NCBI RefSeq assembly: GCF_001423615.1
Contig: NZ_LMOU01000001.1
Coordinates: forward strand, 882,539 to 946,538
Source of the DNA: Microbacterium sp. Leaf159
GTDB taxonomy: Bacteria > Actinomycetota > Actinomycetes > Actinomycetales > Microbacteriaceae
Length of the DNA: 64,000 bases
Direction: 5' to 3'
The translations under genes and the position numbers were made by a program. Positions 10,194 to 18,633 of this stretch are shown here, one piece after another (the first letter of the stretch is position 1; every line of letters begins with the position of its first letter). Under the pieces are notes generated by a model. The model ran no database searches. It saw nothing but the letters and a program-made list of their open reading frames with translations, and was not told the origin of the DNA.

Positions 10194-11087
10194 TCATCGG
10201 GCGCAGCGGAAACCGATGTGGGTCATCGCCGTGTCCTCGGCCTGGGCCGAACGGGCAGCGGGTCGGTAGCGCAGGCAGTACTCCGGAGCGCACAGGTGCG
10301 ACCCTCCCTTGAGCACGCGCCGAGGGATGCGCGATCCGGGCTCGGCTGAGAGCAGACTCGGACGCTGTCCGGCATCGACCGCGACCGCTCCCGGAACGGT
10401 GTGGCGGTGCATCCAGTAGTCGTCCGTCCATTCCCAGACGTTGCCGATCATGTCGTACAGCCCGTACCCGTTCGCCGGGAACATCCCCACCGGAGCCGTG
10501 CCGACCCACCCTGCCGCACCGGTGTTCAGATAGGGGAACTCTCCCTGCCAGGTGTCTGCCATCACGACGCCATCAGGCCGGACGTCGTCTCCCCACGCGT
10601 ACCGCGCACCGACCAGACCGCCACGCGCCGCCCATTCCCACTCGGCTTCGGTGGCGAGCCGCTTTCCCGCCCAGGCTGCGTACGCCGCGGCATCCGGATA
10701 CGCGATGTGGACGACGGGATGGTCCATCCGGGCGTCGATCGAGGAGTCGAGACCGAACGGATGACGCCAGTGCGCGCCAGGCTCCCAGCGCCACCAGTGC
10801 CGCCAGTCGCGCAGGTCGACGGGCCCGTTCGTCGCGGTGAACACCATGGCACCGGGTACGAGATCGTCGGGATGCACGCCCGGATAGTCGGCCGGATCCA
10901 TCGCCCTCTCGGCGACCGTGACGTATCCGGTGTCGCGGACGAACGAGGCGTAGGCCTCGTTGGTGACCGGATGCTCGTCGAGCTCGAACGCCGCGACCTC
11001 GCGTTCGTGCACCGGCCCCTCTTCGGGGTAGAACTCCTCGGACCCCATGAGCAGGGTTCCGCCGGGAATCTGGATCATCGACACCAT
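10194..11087 (-). CDS. Formylglycine-generating enzyme (FGE 1)
   Basis: 297 residues of the SUMF1/FGE-sulfatase fold. It begins with I-P-G-G-T-L-L-M-G-S and contains N-V-W-E-W-T. It ends with G-G-S-H-L-C-A-P-E-Y-C-L-R-Y-R-P, where C266 and C271 are the copper-binding catalytic pair. The enzyme oxidises the active-site cysteine of sulfatases to formylglycine using oxygen. It is the last gene of a long minus-strand array, starting 6 bp after the SulP 2 stop, so it is probably co-transcribed with that transporter. A second FGE is at 25151. It most likely matures sulfatases 1 and 2 (CSPTR type), an inference from position and dosage. Confidence 0.94.
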   Translation of the reverse strand: MVSMIQIPGGTLLMGSEEFYPEEGPVHEREVAAFELDEHPVTNEAYASFVRDTGYVTVAERAMDPADYPGVHPDDLVPGAMVFTATNGPVDLRDWRHWWRWEPGAHWRHPFGLDSSIDARMDHPVVHIAYPDAAAYAAWAGKRLATEAEWEWAARGGLVGARYAWGDDVRPDGVVMADTWQGEFPYLNTGAAGWVGTAPVGMFPANGYGLYDMIGNVWEWTDDYWMHRHTVPGAVAVDAGQRPSLLSAEPGSRIPRRVLKGGSHLCAPEYCLRYRPAARSAQAEDTAMTHIGFRCAR

Positions 11088-11093
11088 CCCTGT

Positions 11094-12779
11094 CTACACC
11101 CCCGTCTCGCCGGATCGCCGCCGAGCGACCTCGTCGAGCGCCTCGGCGAGCGCATCGCCGAGGCGCTCGCGTTCGACGAACACGTTCTCCTCGCCGATGA
11201 TGCTGCGCACGCCGGTGGAGGCGAGCTGGGCGTGGACGCGGGTTCCGACGCCCGCGACCATCAGAGTGGCCCCGGCTGCGGCGAGCTCCTGCGCGTACGA
11301 GCGGAGCATCGTGAGAAATGTCACTCCCAACTCGTCTGTGCCTCGCAGACGGATGATGACGTAGGTGCCCACCGCTGTGCCGTCGGGGCTCGGCAGCTGC
11401 TGCCGGAAAGACGGCGCCGACGCGAAGAACAGACTGCCGTAGGGCGTGAGCACGATCGTCGAGCCGGCGACGAGAGCCGAGGGCGGGTCGGTCTCGGTCG
11501 GACGCCCGCTCGCGTCGTCGAACACCCACTGCCTGACCCGCACACGATTGGACTGACGGGCGATGTGAAGGATGACCGCCAACCCGACCCCGCTGAGCAC
11601 CGCGTACTGCAGGGGTATGGCGAGCGTGAGCCCGAAGGTCACGAGGAAGACCGCGATCTGCACCGGTCCTGTCTTCAGGACCATCGCGATCTGGTGCGGC
11701 TTCACCGTCCGCACCCCGACGAGGATCAGGAGCCCCGCCAACGCCGGCATCGCGATGTAGCCGATCAGCGGCGCGAACAGCAGCACGCTCAGCACCATCA
11801 CGACACCGGCGATCAGATTCGCCGACGCGCTGCGGGAACCCGCGGCCCGCGCCAGCGCGGTCGCGGACATGGATCCCCCCACCGGCATGCCCTGGAGCAT
11901 CCCGGTCGCGATGTTCGCGACCCCCTGCCCTCGGAAGTCCGCCGACGCATTCGGATATGTGCCGTCGGGGTTCGGCATCGAGCCCGAGATGGCCGCGCCC
12001 TGCACCAGCCCCACGAGAGCGAGGGACAGAGCGGGAACGAGCATCGCGAAGAACAGCGACGGGTCGGGCAGAGAGATGCCGGGGAGGCCACGCTGCACCT
12101 CGGCCACGTCGGAGATCGTGCCGACGCCTGCGGGAAAAGCCACCGCGAGGGCCGAACCGAGCACGATCGCGACCACCATCGACAGTGCTCCGAGTCGGGT
12201 GCGCTCGAGCAGGAGGATCGTGGCGATCGTGACCGAGCCGACCAGGATGGATGCCCAGCTCACCTGACCGAGGTTCAGCGCGACATCGACAACCCGCCAC
12301 AGTCGGCCGTCTTCCGAGCTGTCGTATCCCGTGAAGTTCTCGAGCTGGCTGAGCACGATGTTCACCGCGACGGCGTTGACGAACCCGATGAGCACAGCTG
12401 TCGGGATGAAGCGCACGAGGCTGCCGAGTCCGGCGAGGCCCAGTGCGAGCATGGCGATGCCCGCCATCACGGTCAGGGTCGCCATGGCGGCCGCGCCATC
12501 GGCACCGTGCATCTGCGGCACGTCGGCAATGATCACCGCCATCGCTCCGGTCGCCTGCACGGTCATGAAGACCGACCCGGTCGCCAACGCGCCGGAGATC
12601 GTGCCGACGATGTAGGCGTTCAAGCCGAACAGCGGATTCACACCCGCGAGCAACCCCGCCGCGAGTCCGTCGGGCACGCTCTCGATGCCGAGCACGAGTC
12701 CTGCCCGGAGATCACCGCCGATCGTGCGCCGCGAGCCGAACCGGCGCCGGTAGCGCGTCCATCCGGTGCGCAGCGTCAC
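11094..12779 (-). CDS. SulP-family anion transporter (SulP 2)
   Basis: 561 residues from a GTG start preceded by GGGGAGG. The N-terminal D-L-R-A-G-L-V-L-G-I-E-S-V-P-D-G-L-A-A-G segment (about 24-43) differs from the canonical V-P-Q-x-M-A-Y of SulP 1 and 3; it has P-D-G-L. Membrane helices run to about residue 410. The C-terminal part (about 430-561) resembles a STAS domain with an F-F-A-S-A segment. The gene lies between the large membrane protein at 12832 and FGE 1. Inorganic anion import is likely; which anion is not shown. Confidence 0.9.
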   Translation of the reverse strand: MTLRTGWTRYRRRFGSRRTIGGDLRAGLVLGIESVPDGLAAGLLAGVNPLFGLNAYIVGTISGALATGSVFMTVQATGAMAVIIADVPQMHGADGAAAMATLTVMAGIAMLALGLAGLGSLVRFIPTAVLIGFVNAVAVNIVLSQLENFTGYDSSEDGRLWRVVDVALNLGQVSWASILVGSVTIATILLLERTRLGALSMVVAIVLGSALAVAFPAGVGTISDVAEVQRGLPGISLPDPSLFFAMLVPALSLALVGLVQGAAISGSMPNPDGTYPNASADFRGQGVANIATGMLQGMPVGGSMSATALARAAGSRSASANLIAGVVMVLSVLLFAPLIGYIAMPALAGLLILVGVRTVKPHQIAMVLKTGPVQIAVFLVTFGLTLAIPLQYAVLSGVGLAVILHIARQSNRVRVRQWVFDDASGRPTETDPPSALVAGSTIVLTPYGSLFFASAPSFRQQLPSPDGTAVGTYVIIRLRGTDELGVTFLTMLRSYAQELAAAGATLMVAGVGTRVHAQLASTGVRSIIGEENVFVERERLGDALAEALDEVARRRSGETGV

Positions 12780-12831
12780 AGCGTTCCTCCCCTGTCTCCA
12801 CGGTCGCCGCGGTCAAGGCTCGCGCCCGCCG

Positions 12832-14220
12832 TCAGCTCGTCTGCGCGCCGGGTGCCGGCTCCGCGTCGATCTCGATCTCGAGCTCGGTCTCGAGTCCAGG
12901 CTCACCTTCAGGTTCAGGTTCAGGTTCAGGTGCTGTTTCGGTTTCGACCTCTGTCGGTCGTCGCACCAGCTCGACGACAAGGACGAGCCCGAGGAGCGCG
13001 AGGACGAGCCCGATGATGATGCCGAACGAGACGGGTCGGTTGACGATCAGGATCAGCACGGCCAGGAGCATCCCCGTGACGAGGATCGGCCCGCGGAACC
13101 TGTCGACACCGGCGCCGAATCGTCCGGTCGAGAGGCCACGTCGATCCCCCGCACGCCTGATCGAGGCGAAGCCGCTCTCGGCCGCCCCACGGAGCTTGCG
13201 CGCGATCGGGCTCGATCCGGCGATCCATGCCCAGGCGGCGACCACGACTCCGACGAGCGCGAGAGCGGCGATCGTCGAACTCAGCAGCGAGGTGAGCATG
13301 TCGAACATCGACTCCGCCGCAGCAGCCGTCATGATCGACGGGCTCACGGCGCCGATGAAGAATCCGCGACCGATTCCGAGACCGGCGGAGAAGAGGAGGA
13401 AGACGAGCGCGAACCCGAGGCTCGTCCAGAGCACCGCGCGCGGCCGGTCGCGCGCCAGCAGCACGCCGACGACGAGGAGCCCGAGCACGATCCACGGGAG
13501 CCAGAATCCTGAGCTCACCGCCACCTGGTAGACGGTCCTCACCAGCACCAGCGCGTCGGCCTGCGCGATCGGGATGGATCTGTCGATCTCGGGGATGAGA
13601 TCCGCGAACCCGACGCCCCGCTCCGCGAGTTCGGCCTTCACCCGAGCGATCACGACTCCGAGGTCCACCGACAGCACACCGTCGTCGGCGAGCTGCAGCG
13701 CGGTGTCCGGACTGTTCTGCATGATCGCGACAGCCCTCTCGTGCGTGAACCGGAGCGACTCCGCCCAGATCGTCGCGAACTGGTCGGAGGCTACGAGATC
13801 GTGCACGACACCGTCGACGAGCCCGACCAGCCCGCTGGCCGCCGGCACCTCGAGCAGGGTCAGGGCGGACTCCGCGCGCGGTGGCAGGTCGAGTTCGCGC
13901 AGCCCGTCGAAGACGTCGCCGACGACCGCGGTGAGGTCGACCTGCTCGTGGATCGCTGCGCTGACCTGGTCGGCGACGAACTCCTGCACGTCCGGGTCCT
14001 GTGCCAGCGGAGCGAAGGTCGCGACGAACTGATCGGCGTCCACCAGCTGAAGCCGCGCCCACGTGCCCATCGCCGCGATCGGCGAGATCAGCACCGCGAG
14101 CACCAGCACGATGCCCGCGACGACGGATCTGCCTCGCGGCCTCCTCCTCGGCGCACGAAGGCTGGTGTTCTCCTGCTCGAGAGCGCGGACCCGGGCCCTC
14201 AGATCGTCCAGTTCGGTCAT
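12832..14220 (-). CDS. Large membrane protein of unknown function, acidic tail
   Basis: 462 residues. A short N-terminal coiled-coil-like stretch (L-R-A-R-V-R-A-L-E-Q-E-N) is followed by a basic patch and a first membrane helix (about 33-52). An extracytoplasmic region of about 190 residues follows, then about four more helices (about 240-410) and a cytoplasmic tail dominated by Glu-Pro repeats. I do not recognise a named family with certainty; similar proteins accompany SulP and sulfatase genes in related genomes as far as I recall. GAGGAGGA precedes the ATG and overlaps the end of the 35-codon gene upstream. A structural or regulatory envelope role is plausible but unproven. Confidence 0.8.
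   Translation of the reverse strand: MTELDDLRARVRALEQENTSLRAPRRRPRGRSVVAGIVLVLAVLISPIAAMGTWARLQLVDADQFVATFAPLAQDPDVQEFVADQVSAAIHEQVDLTAVVGDVFDGLRELDLPPRAESALTLLEVPAASGLVGLVDGVVHDLVASDQFATIWAESLRFTHERAVAIMQNSPDTALQLADDGVLSVDLGVVIARVKAELAERGVGFADLIPEIDRSIPIAQADALVLVRTVYQVAVSSGFWLPWIVLGLLVVGVLLARDRPRAVLWTSLGFALVFLLFSAGLGIGRGFFIGAVSPSIMTAAAAESMFDMLTSLLSSTIAALALVGVVVAAWAWIAGSSPIARKLRGAAESGFASIRRAGDRRGLSTGRFGAGVDRFRGPILVTGMLLAVLILIVNRPVSFGIIIGLVLALLGLVLVVELVRRPTEVETETAPEPEPEPEGEPGLETELEIEIDAEPAPGAQTS
12907..12930. repeat. Four tandem TTCAGG hexamers
   Basis: Four perfect copies of TTCAGG encode the alternating Glu-Pro tail of the 12832-14220 protein (minus strand). Repeat-number changes stay in frame and would lengthen or shorten the tail by two residues. 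Confidence 0.85.
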
Positions 14221-14236
14221 GTGCCGTCCTCCTCGT

Positions 14237-14344
14237 TCATCGACGCCGCCGACGGCGCATCAGGATCGCCGTCATGATGCCGACGACCACCATCAGGATG
14301 GCCAGAGCGAGCAACGCGAATCCGCCGATCATCACCCAGTCCAT
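14237..14344 (-). CDS. Small single-span membrane protein (35 aa)
   Basis: ATG at 14344, TGA at 14237-14239. The product starts M-D-W-V-M-I-G-G-F-A, carries one hydrophobic helix of about 25 residues, and ends in six arginines. AGAAGG lies 7 bp before the ATG. The stop is 16 bp before the next start and inside that gene's leader, and the GAP-family gene ends 34 bp upstream, so it fills the operon exactly. A helix with an Arg-rich cytoplasmic end fits a small subunit or regulator of a neighbouring membrane protein. No family is recognised. Confidence 0.7.
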   Translation of the reverse strand: MDWVMIGGFALLALAILMVVVGIMTAILMRRRRRR

Positions 14345-14378
14345 GTCCGCACCCTTCTCCCGTCCTCGCCACCGCAGC

Positions 14379-15053
14379 TCACGAGAACGCGGCGATCCCC
14401 TTGCCGATGATCGTGACCCCGAGCACCAGCAGCAGCACCGTCATGATGACGGCGTTCTCGGCCTGCAGCCAGTCCCGGAGCCGGCCGAGCGGCTCGCGCA
14501 GCGCTGCGGACGCCAGGAGGAACCCGACGACCGGAATCAGCACGGTCGACGCCGCCAGCACGGTGAAGCAGACGATCACGATCGTCACCTCGCCTCCGGA
14601 CAGGCCGAGCGCACCGAGCGTCATGCCGGCGCTGGCTCCGAGGAGCAGATTCTTCGGGTTCGCGCCCGAGAGCAGCAGCCCGAGTCCGAGCGTCGCGACG
14701 AAGGACATCCCGTCGATCTGCTGCATCCACTTCGGCATCTCAGGCATCACGTCACCCTGCGGACGCCCGCGCCACTGCTTCACCGCCATCAGCACGAGCA
14801 GCACGCCGAGCACGATCTGCACGACTCCGAGAACGGGCTTCGACGTGTCGTCGGACGCCTCGGGAAGAACCGAGGACAGCAGCGTGAAGACGGTGGCGAC
14901 GATGGCGATCCCCGCGATCCAGCCGACCAGGAAGCCGACGCTCGTCGTGCGGGCGCGCGGCGACATCAGCATCAGGATGCCCGCGATGATGGGCAGAGGG
15001 CTGATCGCGATGCCGAGCGCGAGCGGCAGCAGCTGTCCGATGGCCTGGCCCAT
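14379..15053 (-). CDS. GAP-family (Sap-like) membrane protein, paralogue
   Basis: 224 residues with about six helices and the family's N-terminus (L-L-P-L-A-L-G-I-A-I-S-P-L-P). It also has the conserved G-A-N-P-K-N-L-L-L segment around residue 131. It is a diverged paralogue of the protein at 5220-5942. It starts 22 bp after the SHOCT gene ends and is followed by the 35-aa membrane protein, so it is the fourth gene of the SulP 3 operon. Family members act in export or in a membrane complex; here the partners are probably the adjacent small membrane proteins. Confidence 0.87.
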   Translation of the reverse strand: MGQAIGQLLPLALGIAISPLPIIAGILMLMSPRARTTSVGFLVGWIAGIAIVATVFTLLSSVLPEASDDTSKPVLGVVQIVLGVLLVLMAVKQWRGRPQGDVMPEMPKWMQQIDGMSFVATLGLGLLLSGANPKNLLLGASAGMTLGALGLSGGEVTIVIVCFTVLAASTVLIPVVGFLLASAALREPLGRLRDWLQAENAVIMTVLLLVLGVTIIGKGIAAFS

Positions 15054-15075
15054 GAGAGTCTCCTTCGCCCGCGGG

Positions 15076-15432
15076 CTAGCTCAGCAGCTTCTGCTTGGCG
15101 GCGGCGAACTCCTCCTCCGACAACACCCCGGAGTCCTTCAGCGAGGCCAGCTGCTGAAGCTTCGAGATCATGTCGTCGGCGCTCGTCGACGCGGCGGCCG
15201 GTGCGGCCGGCGCGACAGGGGCGGCATACTGCGCCGCCGCGTTCTGCGCGGCCGCGTCGATCTGCGCCTGCTGCTGCGCGGCGGCGTACTGCTCCTGCTC
15301 GTACTGGCCCTGCGCGCGCTGCTCACGGTTGCGCATCGCGGCGCCCTGCACTGCGGTCGCGGTTCCTGCGACGACCGCGGTTCTGGCGGCGAGGCCGATC
15401 AACCCGGGGCGGCCGAATCTTCTGAATGGCAT
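15076..15432 (-). CDS. SHOCT-domain protein
   Basis: 118 residues from the ATG at 15432, which has AGGAAGG 8 bp upstream; an in-frame GTG at 15441 lies against that site and is less likely. A basic N-terminus and a short hydrophobic stretch (about 10-30) are followed by a Gln/Ala-rich linker. The C-terminal SHOCT domain (about 85-118) has the L-x-x-L-K-D-S-G-V-L-S-E-E-E-F-A-A-A-K-x-x-L-L pattern. SHOCT domains are short oligomerisation or interaction modules, often at the ends of membrane proteins. It starts 1 bp after the DUF6325 stop, so translation is coupled. Confidence 0.85.
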   Translation of the reverse strand: MPFRRFGRPGLIGLAARTAVVAGTATAVQGAAMRNREQRAQGQYEQEQYAAAQQQAQIDAAAQNAAAQYAAPVAPAAPAAASTSADDMISKLQQLASLKDSGVLSEEEFAAAKQKLLS

Positions 15433-15433
15433 G

Positions 15434-15868
15434 TCATTCACCTTCCTGGTCGAGGATGTCCATCATGGCGTTCACGACGGGTGCCGGAACGCGCTCGCTG
15501 CGCAGCACCTGACCGCCGGCGGCCGCCAGCTTCTGCGCGAGTTCTCGGGCGAACGAGAGCTCGAGGACGACGATGGCGGCAGACTGCCCCGGCGGGACCA
15601 GCGCGGCCAACGCGTCGACGTCCTCCTCCCCCGCGATCCCGGAGGCTATCGGGGTGATGTCGCCGAGGCTCAGGGGTCCGCCGTCCGTGTCGAGTTCGAG
15701 GATCTCGATGTCCCCCTGCTCGGACTTGGTGAGGACGACGAAGTCGAGGAGACGCACGACCCCGCTGCTGATGAGATCGGTGAGAGCTCGAAAGGTGGCC
15801 GGATCCGGCCTGTCCCCCTCGAAACCGACCAGATAGAACTCCGCCGGTCCGAAACGGAAGTCATTCAT
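15434..15868 (-). CDS. DUF6325 family protein
   Basis: 144 residues, soluble, beginning F-x-x-A-E-F-Y-L-V-G-F-E. It matches the protein at 18193-18633 in architecture: an F-(Y/F)-(L/V)-V start, a central G-x-V-R-(L/V)-L-D-x-(V/L)-(L/V) strand, and a C-terminal helix before (V/I)-P-A-x-V-x-N-A. I assign both to DUF6325, a family with no established activity, often beside SHOCT proteins. The start overlaps the SulP 3 stop by 8 bp (ATGAATGA), which suggests coupled translation. A regulatory partner of the transporter or channel is an inference. Confidence 0.8.
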   Translation of the reverse strand: MNDFRFGPAEFYLVGFEGDRPDPATFRALTDLISSGVVRLLDFVVLTKSEQGDIEILELDTDGGPLSLGDITPIASGIAGEEDVDALAALVPPGQSAAIVVLELSFARELAQKLAAAGGQVLRSERVPAPVVNAMMDILDQEGE

Positions 15869-17558
15869 GAAGCTGCCCTTTCTCTGGGTGGGACGATGTT
15901 GACGATGTACTGCGCGCCTGGTCCTGCAGTGATGAGACGGCCGCCCTGTTGGTGTCGAACACCTGCTGGCCCGTCAGTATCCCGAGCCGCTCGAGACGCG
16001 GTCGAGCGCTCGAGCGCAGGCGGCTGAATGCGAGTGAGACGCCGTGATCGTCGAGCCAGTCGACGAGACCTTCGAAGGACTCCGCAGCAGTGACGTCGGC
16101 GTCGGTCACCGCTTCGAGGTCGATGACGACGTGATGCACGACATCTGCGCCCGGTGCGGTGACCGCGGCGCGGATCGCCTGCGCGAAGACGTCGCCGTTC
16201 GCGAAGAAGAGCGGAGCCGCCATGCGCACGACGACGATCCCCGGTGCCGTCATCGACCCGGCTGCCCCCTCTTCGAGCAGAGAGTCCCCGGGCTCGCCGT
16301 CGTCTGCCAGGACGTCGATGGCGGGATTCGCCGCACGCTTCGCGAGATTGATCAGCGCGAGCACGAAGGCGACGACGATGCCGGGGATCGATCCGACGAA
16401 GAGGGTCACGAGGAAGCACACGGCCCCGACCGCGAACTCGAATCTGTCGAGTCTCCACAGCGAGACGAGCTCGCGGAACCCCAGGAGCGGCAGGATCGCC
16501 ACTCCGACGATGGCGCCGATGGCGGGAGACGGGATGTCCTCGAGAAGCCCGGTGCCGAAGAGCAGCAGGAGGAGTGTCCCGACGGCCAGGACGAGAGAAG
16601 GCAACTGGGTGCGAGAGCCCGCCTGGTCCATCGCCGCCGTCCGGCTGGTCGACGATCCGACGGCGAAGCTCCCTTGCGCCCCCGCCGCGATGTTCGCGAC
16701 CCCGAACGCCATCAGGTCGCGGTTCGGGGAGGTGCGGTAGTGGCGCTTCTCGCCGTATGACCGCGACACGAGCAGCCCTTCGGCGGTGGTCACGAGCGTC
16801 AGCGCTATCGCCGAGGGGACAAGGAGAAGCCAGGTCTGCCAGTCGATCACGGGCCAGGTGAACGACGGCGGACCGGCGGGCACCTCCCCGAGCACCGCGA
16901 CGCCCTTGTCGCCGAGGCCGGCGATCACGACCACGACGGTCGCCACGACCAGCACGACCAGCGCCCACGGCACCATGCGAAGGAACCTCTTGCCGAGAAG
17001 CAGCACCGCCACAGATGCCGCGGCGATCAGCACCGACCAGCCGTTCGCCGAGCCGAGCCCGCCGAGAAGGTCACCCACCTTCTCGACGAACTCACCCCCC
17101 GAATCGATCTTCACGCCGAGCATCTTGGCGATCTGCGACACCAGGATGTCTAGCGCGAGTCCCCCGACGAACCCGATCAGGATCGGCTTGGACAGGAAGT
17201 TCGCGAGGAAGCCGAGTTTGAAGACCGCGAGCAGGATGAACATCACGCCGCAGATGATCGCCTGAGCGAGCGCGAGCACGGCGTAGTCCGCTGATCCTGC
17301 GACCGCGAGCCCGCCGATCGACGATGCGACGAGCGCGGCGGCCGCGGCATCCGGCGAAGCGACCAGCTGGCGCGACGACACCACGAGCGCGTAGATGACG
17401 GTGGGGACGACGAGCGCGTAGAGGCCTGCGGTCGCCGGAAGCCCGGCGATCTGCGCGTAGCCGATGTTGAGCGGGATGGCGATCGCGAGCAGCGTCACGC
17501 CGGCGAGCAGCTCGCGCACGATGTTCGCACGCGTCAGTCCTGCCAGCGGTCGCTGCAC
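15861..17558 (-). CDS. SulP-family anion transporter with STAS domain (SulP 3)
   Basis: 565 residues from a GTG at 17558 with GGAGGTGA upstream; the frame is open for 41 more codons but without a plausible start. The SulP signature is I-P-L-N-I-G-Y-A-Q-I-A-G-L-P (about 30-43). Roughly 11 helices reach about residue 400, and a STAS domain (about 430-545) contains D-L-E-A-V-T-D-A-D-V-T. It is the first gene of a minus-strand array that continues with DUF6325, SHOCT, GAP, a small membrane protein, a large membrane protein, SulP 2 and FGE 1. Its promoter carries palindrome site 3. Confidence 0.93.
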   Translation of the reverse strand: MQRPLAGLTRANIVRELLAGVTLLAIAIPLNIGYAQIAGLPATAGLYALVVPTVIYALVVSSRQLVASPDAAAAALVASSIGGLAVAGSADYAVLALAQAIICGVMFILLAVFKLGFLANFLSKPILIGFVGGLALDILVSQIAKMLGVKIDSGGEFVEKVGDLLGGLGSANGWSVLIAAASVAVLLLGKRFLRMVPWALVVLVVATVVVVIAGLGDKGVAVLGEVPAGPPSFTWPVIDWQTWLLLVPSAIALTLVTTAEGLLVSRSYGEKRHYRTSPNRDLMAFGVANIAAGAQGSFAVGSSTSRTAAMDQAGSRTQLPSLVLAVGTLLLLLFGTGLLEDIPSPAIGAIVGVAILPLLGFRELVSLWRLDRFEFAVGAVCFLVTLFVGSIPGIVVAFVLALINLAKRAANPAIDVLADDGEPGDSLLEEGAAGSMTAPGIVVVRMAAPLFFANGDVFAQAIRAAVTAPGADVVHHVVIDLEAVTDADVTAAESFEGLVDWLDDHGVSLAFSRLRSSARPRLERLGILTGQQVFDTNRAAVSSLQDQARSTSSTSSHPEKGQLHE

Positions 17559-17655
17559 CTGGTCACCTCCGTACCGTCGTCCCGTGCCGTCGCCACGGGT
17601 GCGGGCGATGTGCGACTCATGCTCGCACCGGTGCGCAGGACGGCGATCGGTGCGC

Positions 17656-17672
17656 TCACCCCAACGGGGTGA
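17656..17672. promoter_or_regulatory. Palindromic activator-type site 3
   Basis: TCACCC-CAACG-GGGTGA. Toward SulP 3 a GAGCAT hexamer (17624-17619, minus strand) follows after 31 bp. Toward the PLDc_N/SHOCT gene no convincing -10 is visible at that distance. Confidence 0.78.
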
Positions 17673-17801
17673 CCGCAGCACAGAGCGGCGTCGCGAAGGG
17701 CTCCGAGAGAGGCTCGCCCGCTCTGGGTGAGGTGGCGGTACAGCGGGCGGTGGGCGCTGTCAGGATCTCGGTACGCATTACCTCAACGAAAGGAGTCGAT
17801 G

Positions 17802-18188
17802 ATGTCGATCTGGGACAGCTTCTGGGCCATCATCTGGTGGTTCTTCTGGGCATTCGTGTTCATCTCGTACCTCATGGTGCTCTTCAACATCGTCGCCGAC
17901 CTCTTCCGCGACCACTCGGTCAACGGCTGGGTCAAGGCGATCTGGATCATCTTCCTGATCTTCGTGCCGTTCCTCACGGCGCTGGTCTACCTCATCGCCC
18001 GCGGCAAGGGGATGGCCGAGCGGGGTGCCTCCGCGTATCAGGAGCAGCGGCACGCAGCCGACTCGTACATCCGCAGCGTGGCGTCGCACAGCCCGAGTGA
18101 TGAGATCGACAAGGCGTCGAAGCTCCTCGCCGCGGGGACCATCACGAACGAGGAGTTCGCGTCCATCAAGGCCCGAGCCCTCAGCTGA
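17802..18188 (+). CDS. PLDc_N/SHOCT membrane protein
   Basis: 128 residues from the second of two adjacent ATG codons; AAAGGAG lies 6 bp upstream of it. The N-terminus is very Trp-rich (W-x-x-F-W-A-I-I-W-W-F-F-W) and forms two membrane helices (about 5-30 and 40-65) as in phospholipase D N-terminal-like (PLDc_N) domains. A SHOCT module follows at about 100-128 (I-D-K-A-S-K-L-L-A-A-G-T-I-T-N-E-E-F). No phospholipase catalytic domain is present. It is followed after 4 bp by a DUF6325 gene, which mirrors the SHOCT/DUF6325 pair on the other side of site 3. Confidence 0.85.
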   Translation: MSIWDSFWAIIWWFFWAFVFISYLMVLFNIVADLFRDHSVNGWVKAIWIIFLIFVPFLTALVYLIARGKGMAERGASAYQEQRHAADSYIRSVASHSPSDEIDKASKLLAAGTITNEEFASIKARALS

Positions 18189-18192
18189 TGAC

Positions 18193-18633
18193 ATGGGCGA
18201 GATGGTCGGTGTGACGCGAGCTCTCGGCGACGTCGAGTTCTTCGTCGTGAGACTCGACTCCGACCATCTCCGCCCGAGTGTTCTCGAGGCGCTGCTGAGG
18301 CAGGTGGAGGCCGGCACCGTGCGCGTTCTCGACGTGCTGCTCATCCGGCGCCCGACGCCGCACGAGTTCGGTCTCATCGAGGTGGACTCCGACGAGTTCA
18401 CCCTCGCCGGACTCGAGCTCCATGCTCGGGGCTTGGTCGCCGAAGACGACGTGAGACATTTCGCCGCCGTGCTCCCTGTGGCCTCGTCCGCCCTGCTCAT
18501 CCTGGTGGAGCCGACCTGGGCCGAGCAGTTCTCCGCCGAGCTGACATTCAACGGCGACACCGTCCTCGCAACGCAGTTCATCCCTGCCGCGGTGGCGAAC
18601 GCGGTGCTCGGATCCACGCACGACCTCCGCTGA
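18193..18633 (+). CDS. DUF6325 family protein, second copy
   Basis: 146 residues, soluble, with a predicted beta-alpha pattern. It resembles the protein at 15434-15868: L-G-D-V-E-F-F-V-V-R start, a central G-T-V-R-V-L-D-V-L-L strand and a C-terminal I-P-A-A-V-A-N-A-V. The ATG at 18193 is 4 bp after the PLDc_N/SHOCT stop; an ATG at 18202 is an alternative. No function is known. The repeated pairing of DUF6325 with a SHOCT protein in both directions suggests the two products work together at the membrane. Confidence 0.78.
   Translation: MGEMVGVTRALGDVEFFVVRLDSDHLRPSVLEALLRQVEAGTVRVLDVLLIRRPTPHEFGLIEVDSDEFTLAGLELHARGLVAEDDVRHFAAVLPVASSALLILVEPTWAEQFSAELTFNGDTVLATQFIPAAVANAVLGSTHDLR

Noticed and set aside
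12780..12831. Separate promoter for SulP 2
   Set aside because: The 52-bp gap has a ribosome-binding site but no palindrome or -10-like element in the expected place.
10401..13016. Long plus-strand frame across FGE 1 and SulP 2
   Set aside because: Very rich in Arg, His and Asp, spans two real genes on the other strand, and has no start signal.
17559..17681. Longer N-terminus for SulP 3
   Set aside because: The extension is hydrophilic, contains palindrome site 3 and the predicted -10, and the GTG at 17558 has a strong ribosome-binding site.
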